NCBI GenBank assembly: GCA_040880025.1
Contig: JBBDJD010000022.1
Coordinates: 434,001 to 498,000, forward strand
Direction: 5' to 3'
Length of the DNA stretch: 64,000 bases
Source of the DNA: RCIO01 sp040880025
GTDB lineage: Bacteria; Pseudomonadota; Alphaproteobacteria; Rhizobiales; Rhizobiaceae
The notes beneath the pieces are model-generated. The model was not told the DNA's origin. It made no database searches and saw only the letters and a list, made by a program, of their open reading frames with translations. The first letter of the stretch is position 1. Every line of letters begins with the position of its first letter. The translations under genes were made by a program, and so were the position numbers. Below are positions 1 to 7,592 of the stretch, piece after piece.

Positions 1-699
1 CTCGAACCGCGATCCGTCGATCAGATCGGCTGTCGACCGCACCAGGTCCGGCGGCGTCGAGCCGTCCTGGTCCCCCACGATGCACAGCACCGGTATTTTC
101 AGCGCGCGGGTCGATTCAGTCAGGTCGGCGTCGCGCAGCGCAGCACACGTGCCGGCATATCCGTCCACCGTGGTGCGCGTCAGCATCGCCGTGTAACCCA
201 CGAAATCCGGATTGGAGGGATCGCGGTAGGCCGGCGTGAACCAGCGCTCCATGATCGGCGTCGCAAGCGACGCGATGCCGTCCTTTGTCACTGCCTCGAT
301 GCGCCCGTTCCACAGTTCGTCGGTGCCGATTTTGTGTGCGGTGTCGGAAAGCACCAGCCGCTCGACCAGGTCGGGCCGCAACGCGGCCAGTCCCTGGGCA
401 ATCATGCCCCCGACCGACAGTCCGACGATGGTCGCTCTGCCGATGCCGAGATGATCGAGCAAGGCGGCCAGATCGCTGACATGGTCGGTCAGCGCGTAGG
501 GTGCGGGCGTCGCCTCGGAAAGCCCGTGGCCGCGCTTGTCGTAGAGAACCAGCCGGTAGTCGTTCTCGAACGCGGCCGCGACTGCATCCCAGATGCGAAA
601 ATCGGTGCCGAGCGAGTTTGAAAACACGATGACCGGCCCGTTGGCCGGGCCGCGCACCGCATGGTGAACAACCACGCCGTTGACGCGTGCAAACCGCAT
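1..699 (-). CDS. pcaD: 3-oxoadipate enol-lactonase-like alpha/beta hydrolase (C-terminus cut by window)
   Basis: Alpha/beta hydrolase resembling PcaD, which opens 3-oxoadipate enol-lactone to 3-oxoadipate in the protocatechuate branch of the beta-ketoadipate pathway; cytoplasmic. The nucleophile elbow GLSVGG puts the catalytic serine near residue 95, and an oxyanion-type SNSLGT segment lies near residue 27. The strand-turn IVGDQDGSTPP near the visible end suits the acid loop. The ATG at 699 follows a strong GGAGGAGAG ribosome site. 233 residues are visible against about 260 in the family, so only the C-terminus, with the catalytic histidine, is missing. No other pca genes are seen here. A related lactonase or esterase is possible. 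Confidence 0.8.
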   Translation of the reverse strand, partial: MRFARVNGVVVHHAVRGPANGPVIVFSNSLGTDFRIWDAVAAAFENDYRLVLYDKRGHGLSEATPAPYALTDHVSDLAALLDHLGIGRATIVGLSVGGMIAQGLAALRPDLVERLVLSDTAHKIGTDELWNGRIEAVTKDGIASLATPIMERWFTPAYRDPSNPDFVGYTAMLTRTTVDGYAGTCAALRDADLTESTRALKIPVLCIVGDQDGSTPPDLVRSTADLIDGSRFE

Positions 700-854
700 T
701 CGCTCTCCTCCCAAACGCGACATACTACCGAGTATGTTGCAATCCTGTCGGGCGGTCAACGCCCCGGGACTGGGTATGACAGTGGCAAATGCGACACAAG
801 CGCGCAAGTTGCGAAAGTTCATTTCGCAGAGCGAAATTATCCGAGTCGCTTGCT

Positions 855-878
855 CGTTATATTTGATCGTATATAACG
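855..878. promoter_or_regulatory. ModE-type operator upstream of modABC
   Basis: A perfect 8-bp inverted repeat, CGTTATAT and ATATAACG, flanks an 8-bp spacer and ends 61 bp before the modA start. It matches the TATA-rich dyad known for the molybdate sensor ModE, and a modE-like gene closes the operon. Expected role: repression of modABC when molybdate is plentiful. The site is seen directly; the regulator assignment is inference from family knowledge. Confidence 0.8.
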
Positions 879-939
879 GCTCAAGCTGATGTCGACGGTC
901 GCCGTGTTCGGACCGACCACCGATGGAGAGGTGAGGATA

Positions 940-1746
940 ATGACGCTGGCTCGTTGGGTGGGGATTGCGCGCGCGGGGTTTGCCGCGCTGACGATGGCGC
1001 TTCTGATGGCATTTGCAGGTGCTGCGCATGCGCAGGAGCGGCTTGTGGTCTTCGCCGCCGCCAGCCTCAAGAACGCCATGGACAATGTCGCCGCCGCCTA
1101 CACTGAAAAGACAGGCGTTGAAGCGGTGGTCTCGTATGCTGGCAGTTCCGCGCTCGCCCGCCAGATCGAACAGGGCGCGCCGGCCGATGTCTTTGTCTCC
1201 GCCAGACTCGACTGGATGGATTATCTCTCCGAGCACGGGCTGACCGACAAGGCATCCGAAGTTAGGCTTCTGGGAAACCGCATCGTGCTCGTCGCGCCGG
1301 CAGATTCGACGGTCGAGGCGAGGATCGTTGCTGGGTTCGACCTCGCCGCGTTGCTGGGCGACGGACGGCTGGCCATGGCCAATACCGACGCCGTGCCCGC
1401 GGGCGTCTACGGCAAAGCCGCGCTTGAGGCGCTGGGTATCTGGGGCGCCGTCAGCGGCAGGACCGCGGAGGCGGAGAACGTGCGCGCCGCCCTGGCACTG
1501 GTTTCGACCGGCGAGGCGCCGCTGGGCATCGTCTACCAGACGGACGCATCGGCCGACCAGAAAGTCCGCATCGTGGACAGCTTTCCCGAAGACACCCACC
1601 CGTCGATCGCCTATCCCGCCGCGGTGATCGCCTCGTCGGAAAACCCGGCCGCCGTGGACTTCCTGAAATTCCTGCAGACGAATACGGCCCGCGGTCTTTT
1701 CGAAGCGGAGGGTTTCGCGGTACTCGTGCCCGCTCTTTCAAACTGA
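940..1746 (+). CDS. modA: Molybdate ABC transporter substrate-binding protein
   Basis: Periplasmic molybdate/tungstate-binding protein that delivers the oxyanion to ModBC. It is 268 residues with a signal peptide (hydrophobic stretch at about 10-27, Ala-His-Ala cleavage region at about 29-31). The conserved binding segments AAASLKN and AGSSALARQIEQGAPADVF are present, as in type II periplasmic oxyanion-binding proteins. An earlier in-frame start exists at 889, but the ATG at 940 is preceded by GAGGTGAGG and begins directly with the signal peptide, so it is preferred. First gene of modABC-modE, behind a ModE-type operator. Confidence 0.93.
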   Translation: MTLARWVGIARAGFAALTMALLMAFAGAAHAQERLVVFAAASLKNAMDNVAAAYTEKTGVEAVVSYAGSSALARQIEQGAPADVFVSARLDWMDYLSEHGLTDKASEVRLLGNRIVLVAPADSTVEARIVAGFDLAALLGDGRLAMANTDAVPAGVYGKAALEALGIWGAVSGRTAEAENVRAALALVSTGEAPLGIVYQTDASADQKVRIVDSFPEDTHPSIAYPAAVIASSENPAAVDFLKFLQTNTARGLFEAEGFAVLVPALSN

Positions 1747-1765
1747 ACCGGCTGCGGAACAAGGC

Positions 1766-2470
1766 ATGGATTGGCTGGGTCTCGGCCCCGAGGAGTGGGA
1801 TGCGGTAAGGCTGTCCATCCGGGTCTCCGTCTGGGCGACCGCCGCCAGCCTCCCCTTCGGCGTACTGATCGCGATGCTTCTGGCGCGTGGGCGCTTTCCG
1901 GGCCGAACGCTTCTCAACGGCATCGTCCACCTGCCGCTGATCATGCCGCCGGTGGTGACAGGCTACCTGCTGTTGCTCGGCTTTGGACGGAAAGGCCCGA
2001 TCGGCGGCTTTCTCGAAGAATATTTCGGCATCGTCTTTTCATTCCGCTGGACGGGTGCGGCGCTCGCCTGCGCGGTCATGGGCTTCCCGCTCATGGTCCG
2101 CGCCATCCGGCTGTCGGTCGAGGCGGTCGACCGCCGGCTCGAGGCGGCGGCATCCACGCTCGGCGCCAGCCGGCTGTGGGTATTCGCCACCATCACCCTG
2201 CCGTTGGCATTGCCGGGCATCGTCGCCGGCGCGATCCTCGCCTTCGCCAAGGCGATGGGCGAGTTCGGCGCCACCATCACCTTCGTCTCCAACATCCCCG
2301 GCGAAACGCAGACGCTGCCATCGGCGATCTACACCTTCATTCAAGTGCCGGGCGGGGAGGGGGCGGCACTCCGATTGACGCTCGTATCCATCGCCATCTC
2401 GATGGTCGCCCTGCTCGCCTCCGAGGTGCTGGCACGGCGCATCTCGCGCCGCATCGGGGCCGAGCCGTGA
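1766..2470 (+). CDS. modB: Molybdate ABC transporter permease
   Basis: Inner-membrane permease of the molybdate importer, 234 residues, about five membrane helices. The EAA loop that contacts ModC is visible around residues 128-147 (EAAASTLGASRLW then a hydrophobic LPLALPGIVAGAIL segment), followed by the typical GEFGAT motif. Its stop overlaps the GTG start of modC, so the two are translationally coupled. Length is normal for ModB. The ribosome site is weak (AAGG), as expected inside an operon 19 bp after modA. Confidence 0.93.
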   Translation: MDWLGLGPEEWDAVRLSIRVSVWATAASLPFGVLIAMLLARGRFPGRTLLNGIVHLPLIMPPVVTGYLLLLGFGRKGPIGGFLEEYFGIVFSFRWTGAALACAVMGFPLMVRAIRLSVEAVDRRLEAAASTLGASRLWVFATITLPLALPGIVAGAILAFAKAMGEFGATITFVSNIPGETQTLPSAIYTFIQVPGGEGAALRLTLVSIAISMVALLASEVLARRISRRIGAEP

Positions 2471-3558
2471 TCGCGGTCGACGTCAGCCACCGGCTGGGCG
2501 ATTTCACGCTCGACGCCGCGTTTGAGAGCAGCGGCCGACTGACCGCGCTGTTCGGGCCGTCGGGCTCGGGCAAGACGACGCTGGTCAATCTGATCGCCGG
2601 CCTCATCAGGCCGGAACGGGGGCGCATCGAGATCGACAGCCGCGTGCTGGCCGATACCGATGCCCGGCTCGTGCTGCCGGCCAAAAAACGCCGCATCGGC
2701 TACGTGTTCCAGGATGCGCGGCTGTTTCCGCACCTGACTGTGAAGCAGAATCTCGGCTATGGCCGCTTTTTCGCGCCGCGCGGCGAACGCTACGCGCAAA
2801 CCGGTCCCGTGGTCGATCTGCTCGGCATCGGTCATCTGCTCGATCGCCGGCCCGATCGCCTGTCGGGCGGCGAGAAGCAGCGCGTCGCGATCGGCCGCGC
2901 GCTCCTCGCCAGCCCGCGCCTGATTCTGATGGACGAGCCGCTTGCTTCGCTGGACGAGGCGCGCAAGGCCGAGATCCTGCCCTATGTGGAGCGGTTGCGC
3001 GACGAGGCGGGCATCCCGATCGTCTATGTCAGCCACTCCGTCGCCGAGGTCTCGCGGCTTGCGACCGATGTGGTCGTGCTGCGTGATGGCAGGGTCGCTG
3101 CATTCGGACCGACGGCATCCATCCTGTCGCGGCTCGACATTCTGCCCGAGGACGAGATCGGCGAGGGCGGCGCGGTGCTCGAAATGCGGGTCGCCGGCCA
3201 CGATCAGGTCTTTGCAATGACGACCCTGCGATCCTCGGCCGGCGATATCGTTGTGCCGCGGCTGGCGGCGACAATCGGCGCAGTCGTGCGTGTGCGCCTT
3301 CGTGCCCGCGACGTGATGATCGCGACCGACAAGCCTGTGGGCCTTAGTGCCCAGAACGTTCTCGCTGGCAGGCTCGTTTCCATGGAGCAGGTCTCCGACA
3401 ACGCCGTCGACGTACGGGTCGATTGCGCCGGCGAGATTGTCATCGCGCGTATCACCAGACTGTCCGCCACACGTCTGCGCCTGGAGCCGGGGCAAAGCGT
3501 GTTCGCCGTGGTAAAGACGGTGAGCGTCGGGCCGGTCGGCGCCGCGCCGGCTCACTGA
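2467..3558 (+). CDS. modC: Molybdate ABC transporter ATP-binding protein
   Basis: ATPase that powers molybdate import, 363 residues from a GTG start at 2467 that overlaps the modB stop. Walker A GPSGSGKT lies near residues 30-37, then the Q-loop FQDARLF, signature LSGGEKQR, Walker B ILMDEP and a switch histidine in YVSHS. After about residue 290 comes a molybdopterin-binding-like (MOP/TOBE) domain typical of ModC. The same frame is open far upstream across modB, but that part is a shadow: homology starts at VIAVDVSH. Third gene of the operon. Confidence 0.92.
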   Translation: MIAVDVSHRLGDFTLDAAFESSGRLTALFGPSGSGKTTLVNLIAGLIRPERGRIEIDSRVLADTDARLVLPAKKRRIGYVFQDARLFPHLTVKQNLGYGRFFAPRGERYAQTGPVVDLLGIGHLLDRRPDRLSGGEKQRVAIGRALLASPRLILMDEPLASLDEARKAEILPYVERLRDEAGIPIVYVSHSVAEVSRLATDVVVLRDGRVAAFGPTASILSRLDILPEDEIGEGGAVLEMRVAGHDQVFAMTTLRSSAGDIVVPRLAATIGAVVRVRLRARDVMIATDKPVGLSAQNVLAGRLVSMEQVSDNAVDVRVDCAGEIVIARITRLSATRLRLEPGQSVFAVVKTVSVGPVGAAPAH

Positions 3559-3572
3559 CCGAGGAGATCGCG

Positions 3573-3908
3573 ATGCCTGTTTTGAGCCTGCGCATCGATT
3601 TCGAGGATGGCGGCCGCATCGGGCCCGGCAAGATCGCGCTGCTGGAGAAGATCGCCGAGACCGGTTCGATCTCGTCGGGTGCCCGCGCCATGGGCATGTC
3701 CTACAAGCGCGCCTGGGATCTGGTCGACGAAACCGGCCGCCTTCTGGGCGCACCGGTGGTCGAGACAAGGGCAGGCGGCGCGCGTGGCGGCGGCGCGCAG
3801 CTGACCCCGGCCGGCGAACGGGTGCTGGAGCGCTTCCGCGCCATCGAGGAAGCGGCGGCCAAGGTGGCCGAACCGCATATCGACGCGATGCTCAAGGACA
3901 ACGGCTAG
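3573..3908 (+). CDS. modE: Short ModE-like molybdate-responsive regulator (HTH domain only)
   Basis: 111-residue winged-helix protein of the ModE N-terminal type (LysR-like HTH). The region at about 15-65 contains GPGKIALLEKIAETGSIS and then SYKRAWDLVD, the recognition helix seen in ModE. The C-terminal MOP domains that bind molybdate in the long E. coli-type protein are absent, so sensing must differ or need a partner. The ATG at 3573 is preceded by GAGGAGATC. It lies 14 bp after modC in the same operon, and its presumed operator is at 855-878. The stop overlaps the convergent MarR gene by four bases. Confidence 0.85.
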   Translation: MPVLSLRIDFEDGGRIGPGKIALLEKIAETGSISSGARAMGMSYKRAWDLVDETGRLLGAPVVETRAGGARGGGAQLTPAGERVLERFRAIEEAAAKVAEPHIDAMLKDNG

Positions 3909-4360
3909 GAAAGTGCTTTCAGGTCGGCCCGCAGCCTGTCCGGATCGCCGCGCGAGAGCAGTGCTTCGATCTCTTCCTCGGTCCGTTTCCAAGCGGGAAC
4001 GGCCGCCGCAAGCTGGCTCCTCCCCTCATCGGTCAGCAAGAGAAGCCGCGAACGCTTGTCGTCCGGGTCGGGTTCACTGTTCGCCAGTCCCCGCCGTTCC
4101 AGAACCTTGAGATTGGCCGTCAGCGTCGTGCGGTCCAGCGCCAGCAGAAACGCCACATCCTTCATGCGCGCCGGTTGAGGCCGGTTGAGCGACATCAGCA
4201 GCGAGAATTGCTGATTGGTGAGCCCGTGCGGCTTGAGCGCCTCGTCGAACCGCCGCGCCAGCTGCCGCGCCGCGCGCTGCACGTGCAGGCACATGCAGTG
4301 ATCGCGGACATAAAGCGTCGTCTCGAATGACGGTCCGATCGGCTTTGACATCATTGTCAT
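3905..4360 (-). CDS. MarR-family transcriptional regulator
   Basis: 151-residue winged-helix repressor. The central region at about 45-110 shows the MarR pattern: LTNQQFSLLMSL, then DRTTLTANLKVLERRGL (recognition helix) and a DDKRSRLLLLTDEG wing. Cysteines in the N-terminal DHCMCLH segment could be redox or ligand sensors, which is inference. It is divergent from the BNR-repeat gene and only about 100 bp separates the two starts, with a 12-bp palindrome lying six bases beyond its ATG. Autorepression and control of the facing operon are the likely role. The ligand is unknown. Confidence 0.87.
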   Translation of the reverse strand: MTMMSKPIGPSFETTLYVRDHCMCLHVQRAARQLARRFDEALKPHGLTNQQFSLLMSLNRPQPARMKDVAFLLALDRTTLTANLKVLERRGLANSEPDPDDKRSRLLLLTDEGRSQLAAAVPAWKRTEEEIEALLSRGDPDRLRADLKALS

Positions 4361-4365
4361 GTTAT

Positions 4366-4377
4366 GTTGATATCAAC
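4366..4377. promoter_or_regulatory. Probable MarR operator (12-bp palindrome)
   Basis: GTTGATATCAAC is a perfect palindrome six bases upstream of the marR start and in the promoter region of the divergent BNR-repeat gene. The TTGATATCAA core is typical of MarR-family operators. Binding here would shut both promoters. Confidence 0.65.
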
Positions 4378-4460
4378 TCAATTGTCCAGTCCCGCTATGT
4401 CGGCACTGGCCTATTCTGTACGTCCTTGTCCTGAAACGTCAGGACGAAATGGAGGAACAC

Positions 4461-5543
4461 ATGGCCGAGAAGGTTCTGGTGCTGGCCGGCACGAAGAAGG
4501 GCTTGTTCATCGCCGAGAGCGATGCGTCGCGCAAATCCTGGAGCCTTCGCGGACCCTATTGCGAGCATTGGCCGATCAACCACGCGGTCGCCGATCCCGA
4601 AAGCGGCGCCATTTTCGCCGGCGGCGGATCGGAATGGTTCGGCCCGGCGGTGTGGAAATCCGAAGACCTCGGCGCAACCTGGACTCATTCGAGCGAGGGA
4701 CTTGCCTACGAGGAGGGCAAGGAGCCGGTCAGCCAGGTCTGGAGCCTGGCCAGGCGCAACGGCACGCTCTACGCCGGCGTTCAGCCGGCCGGCCTTTTCG
4801 CTTCCAATGACGGCGGCGCAAGCTGGTCGCACATGGACGGCCTGCAGAAGCACCCGACTCGGCCCGACTGGAACCCCGGCGGCGCCGGCCTCATCCTCCA
4901 TTCGCTGGTGCCCGACCCGGACAATGACGACCGCATCTGGATCGGCATTTCGGCCGCCGGCGTGTTCGGCACCGAAGACGGCGGCAAGACCTGGGAGACC
5001 CGCAACAAGGGTACGCGCGCCGACTTCAACCCGGAAGACCAGCGCTATCCCGAGTTCGGACAATGCGTGCATTGCGTGGTCAAGGCGCCGGGCATGAAGG
5101 ACCGGCTCTACCAGCAGAACCATTGCGGCATGTACCGGTCCGACGATGGCGGCAAAAGCTGGGTCAGCATCGAGCCCGGCCTGCCTTCGACCTTCGGCTT
5201 TCCGGCGGCCGCGCATCCGCGCGATCCCGACACGCTGTTCCTGCTGCCGCTCAACGGCGACTCCGCAGGCCGCTACATGCCGGACGCGGCAGCCGCCGTC
5301 TACCGCACGCGCGACGGCGGCAATAGCTGGCAGGACTTGCGCAACGGCCTGCCACAGGAGAACGCCTATTTCGGCGTACTTCGCCAGGCGATGGCGACCG
5401 ACAGTCTCGACAAGGCCGGCGTCTATTTCGGCACCGGCGGCGGCGCGCTCTACGCAAGCAACGACGAGGGCGAGAACTGGATCGCCATCGCCGAGCACCT
5501 GCCGGCCATCCACTCGGTGGAAACGGCGGTTGTCCGGGCGTAG
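4461..5543 (+). CDS. Asp-box (BNR) repeat beta-propeller protein, sialidase-like fold
   Basis: 360-residue protein built of Asp-box repeats: SEDLGATW, SNDGGASW, TEDGGKTW, SDDGGKSW, TRDGGNSW and SNDEGENW, regularly spaced as in a six-bladed propeller of the VPS10/sialidase type. No signal peptide is visible, so it is probably cytoplasmic. Catalytic sialidase residues cannot be recognised and no enzymatic function should be assumed. ATG 4461 follows GGAGG with good spacing; an ATG at 4449 lacks one. It is followed 9 bp later by a MoaD/ThiS-like gene and faces a MarR regulator. Cys-rich segments (GQCVHCVV, NHCGMY) stand out mid-protein. Confidence 0.8.
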   Translation: MAEKVLVLAGTKKGLFIAESDASRKSWSLRGPYCEHWPINHAVADPESGAIFAGGGSEWFGPAVWKSEDLGATWTHSSEGLAYEEGKEPVSQVWSLARRNGTLYAGVQPAGLFASNDGGASWSHMDGLQKHPTRPDWNPGGAGLILHSLVPDPDNDDRIWIGISAAGVFGTEDGGKTWETRNKGTRADFNPEDQRYPEFGQCVHCVVKAPGMKDRLYQQNHCGMYRSDDGGKSWVSIEPGLPSTFGFPAAAHPRDPDTLFLLPLNGDSAGRYMPDAAAAVYRTRDGGNSWQDLRNGLPQENAYFGVLRQAMATDSLDKAGVYFGTGGGALYASNDEGENWIAIAEHLPAIHSVETAVVRA

Positions 5544-5552
5544 GATAGAGCC

Positions 5553-5858
5553 ATGGATCAGAGGCTGAACAGCGCGGTCAGGGCCAATGCGGGCGAGGTG
5601 AACGTCACCCTCGCGGCTCCCCTGGCCGATCTCTTTCCCGGCGCGCCGCGCAAGACGAAGGTGGTCGCCGGCAATGTCGATCACATGGTCGATGCGCTGG
5701 ACGAACAGTGGCCCGGCATGCGCGACCGCATCTGCGATACGCGCCCGGCAATCCGCAAGCACATGAACATCTTCGTGGAGGGCGAGCGCGCGACGCTGGA
5801 GACGCCGCTCAGCCCCGGCGCGGACGTCTATGTGCTGACGGCGATCAGCGGCGGGTGA
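5553..5858 (+). CDS. MoaD/ThiS-family ubiquitin-like protein
   Basis: 101-residue beta-grasp protein that ends in Ser-Gly-Gly, the C-terminal diglycine on which MoaD and ThiS carry thiocarboxylate. Core features are VNVTLAAPLADLF (first strands), FVEGERA and DVYVLTAISGG at the end. A GTG at 5598 is a possible later start giving a more typical 86-residue MoaD. No adenylating partner (MoeB/ThiF) is nearby, so the sulfur-carrier role is only inferred from fold. It sits between the BNR gene and a DHFR-fold gene. A second, 5'-truncated copy lies at 7244-7486. Confidence 0.8.
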   Translation: MDQRLNSAVRANAGEVNVTLAAPLADLFPGAPRKTKVVAGNVDHMVDALDEQWPGMRDRICDTRPAIRKHMNIFVEGERATLETPLSPGADVYVLTAISGG

Positions 5859-5939
5859 GCGGCCGGCCCCTTCTATGCCGGTTCCCTTCTGGAATTCTGA
5901 AACGCGACATATTCCCGCAAGGGATGGAGAACTGACCTC

Positions 5940-6470
5940 ATGGCAAAGCTCGTCTTTGGAATGAACCTGTCCCTGGACGGCTATGTCGACCACGAGAAAT
6001 TTGCGCCTGATCCGGCGCTCTTTCGTCACTGGATCGAGTTCGTGCGCGGCTTGGCCGGCAGCCTTTATGGTCGCCGCCTGTACGAGATCATGCGCTATTG
6101 GGACGAAGACCATCCCGAGTGGGGCGAGGACGAGCGCGAATTCGCGCTCGCCTGGCGAAGCCAGCCGAAATGGGTCGTGTCGCGGTCGCTGAAATCGGTC
6201 GGTCCGAACGCCACGCTGGTTGCGGATGACGTCGAGGCGACGATCCGCGGGCTGAAGGATCGGCTCACCGGGGAGATCGAGGTTGGCGGACCCGATCTGG
6301 CGGCGAGCCTGGCCGAACTCGGTCTCATCGACGAGTATCGGCTCTACTTTCACCCCGTCGTGCTTGGCGGCGGCAAGCCGTTCTTCGCCGGCCCCCGGCC
6401 GCGGCTCCGCTTCGTCGCCAGTGATCGGATTGGCGGCGAGGCGATCAGGCTGACATACGTTCCCGCTTGA
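5940..6470 (+). CDS. Dihydrofolate reductase-family protein (RibD C-terminal fold)
   Basis: 176-residue protein of the RibD_C/DHFR-like family. It begins with the typical KLVFGMNLSLDGYV strand-loop, has LYGRRLYEIM (cofactor-binding helix region), EVGGPDLAASL and ends with VVLGGGKPFF plus RLTYVP. Such proteins bind NAD(P)H and reduce pteridine- or pyrimidine-like substrates, but most members, including this type, have no proven substrate. Third gene after the BNR and MoaD-like genes, 81 bp downstream; operon membership is likely but not certain. Confidence 0.85.
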   Translation: MAKLVFGMNLSLDGYVDHEKFAPDPALFRHWIEFVRGLAGSLYGRRLYEIMRYWDEDHPEWGEDEREFALAWRSQPKWVVSRSLKSVGPNATLVADDVEATIRGLKDRLTGEIEVGGPDLAASLAELGLIDEYRLYFHPVVLGGGKPFFAGPRPRLRFVASDRIGGEAIRLTYVPA

Positions 6471-6644
6471 TCGCGACTGAAGCGCACGCAGTTTGTTTGC
6501 GCTCACGCCGAGTTCCCCCGGAGCAAGTCCGGGGTCACCGGCTCCGCGAGGGCGCGCCATAAGGCGCGACGCCCGGACGGGCTTGCGGCCTTCGGCCGTG
6601 AAGCGCAGCAGGTTTCTCCCGTTCGCCATCCACGAACCCGCGGC
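6471..6644. other. Gap with GC-rich hairpins, no gene
   Basis: It contains a 7-bp stem with a 5-base loop at 6516-6534 (CCCCGGA/TCCGGGG) and a GGCCTTCGGCC hairpin about 60 bp later, resembling short palindromic intergenic elements common in rhizobia. It could stop transcription from both sides between the DHFR-fold gene and the leftward hypothetical gene, but no T-run is evident. Confidence 0.4.
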
Positions 6645-7094
6645 TCATGACGTGTCGGGCGCGGAATGCGGTATCGGCCAGGCAAATGCCGCGAGCATGG
6701 ACAAGGCGTTCGCGACGTCGCTTATGGCCGGCAACCGGCCGAATGGCGGCGGTTCCGTCCCGGCGCCGAGTTCGCTACGCACGCCAAGCATCAGCCTCGC
6801 TTGCCGCTCGAGCTGTCGGGCCAGCGCCCGAAGGCTGACGGCGAGGCGCATCGCGTCCGCCGGGCGCGCGCCCGCTGGTTCGACCGGCATCGATGCGATT
6901 GGCGCATCCCGGCCGCAGGCGACGAAATCCCGCGCCACGGCCTCGGCACGGCGCAGGACCCAGAGCACGAAGCCGCGCACGGCCGGGGACCGGCTGACTG
7001 CACGGTCGGCCAGGCCAGCCAGGGCATTGAGCAGCGCGACGATGCGCATCAGCGCTGCCCGTTCCTCCTTCAGCGCCCGTGTCCCGTCCATCAT
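6645..7094 (-). CDS. Hypothetical helical protein
   Basis: 149-residue product with no family I recognise. Composition is Ala/Arg/Leu-rich and predicted all-helical (RALKEERAALMRIVALLNAL near the start, then SLRALARQLERQARLMLG), without a signal peptide. The start at 7094 is chosen because GAGG lies seven bases upstream; an ATG at 7121 has none. It sits alone on the minus strand between the two MoaD-like copies. It resembles short uncharacterised proteins of alphaproteobacteria in style, but this is impression only. Confidence 0.55.
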   Translation of the reverse strand: MMDGTRALKEERAALMRIVALLNALAGLADRAVSRSPAVRGFVLWVLRRAEAVARDFVACGRDAPIASMPVEPAGARPADAMRLAVSLRALARQLERQARLMLGVRSELGAGTEPPPFGRLPAISDVANALSMLAAFAWPIPHSAPDTS

Positions 7095-7243
7095 GCCCTG
7101 CCTCGTTGTTGACGCGGGCATTGTGCGGAAGGTTCAGGAAGCGTGGACAAAAAAGCGAGTGGCGGTTAGCGAATAGCGAGCAGGGACAAAGGGTTGGCGG
7201 GGAAAAGAATTTTTCCGGCACCGAATCTATCCACGAAATCGCG

Positions 7244-7486
7244 GCGGTCGCGGCCGGTCTCTTTCCCGGCGCGCCGCGACGCACCAAGGTCGTGGCGGGG
7301 AATGTCGATCACATGGTCGATGCGCTGGACGAGCAATGGCCCGGCATGCGTGATCGCATCTGCGATACCCGCCCCGCGATCCGCAAGCACATGAACATCT
7401 TCGTCGAGGGTGAGCGCGCGACGCTGGAAACGCCGCTCAGCCCCGGCGCTGACGTCTATGTGCTGACGGCGATCAGCGGTGGCTAG
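7244..7486 (+). pseudogene. Second, 5'-truncated MoaD/ThiS-like copy
   Basis: From 7256 to the stop this matches the MoaD-like gene at 5628-5858 nearly codon for codon. About 19 codons differ silently and only two change a residue (D to G, K to R). It also ends in Ser-Gly-Gly. The frame stays open upstream, but the first beta-strand is replaced by unrelated sequence and no start with a ribosome site is visible before an internal ATG at 7313. Called a truncated copy. The silent-biased divergence shows both lineages were coding when they split, so a functional short or alternative-start protein cannot be excluded. Confidence 0.6.
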
Positions 7487-7558
7487 GTGGCGGCGCTCCG
7501 GCTCACAACGAGTCACAGCCTAGTTCGCTGGATATTCTACTGACGCCCACGCGGGGAG

Positions 7559-7584
7559 CCTGCTGACAGAACGATGTCAGCAGG
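7559..7584. promoter_or_regulatory. Perfect 10-bp inverted repeat before the 7593 gene
   Basis: CCTGCTGACA and TGTCAGCAGG are separated by six bases and end eight bases before the ATG at 7593, covering the purine-rich ribosome site. It could be a repressor operator or an RNA hairpin that hides the start. Confidence 0.5.
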
Positions 7585-7592
7585 GGGCATCT

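Noticed and set aside
1771..2466. Upstream extension of the modC reading frame through modB
   Set aside because: Composition is typical of a shadow frame; homology to ModC begins at the GTG at 2467 that overlaps the modB stop.
4461..5543. Sialidase activity for the BNR-repeat protein
   Set aside because: Asp boxes mark the fold only; the arginine triad and tyrosine nucleophile region could not be recognised and there is no signal peptide.
6516..6534. Rho-independent terminator
   Set aside because: The stem is good but no run of T follows on either strand.
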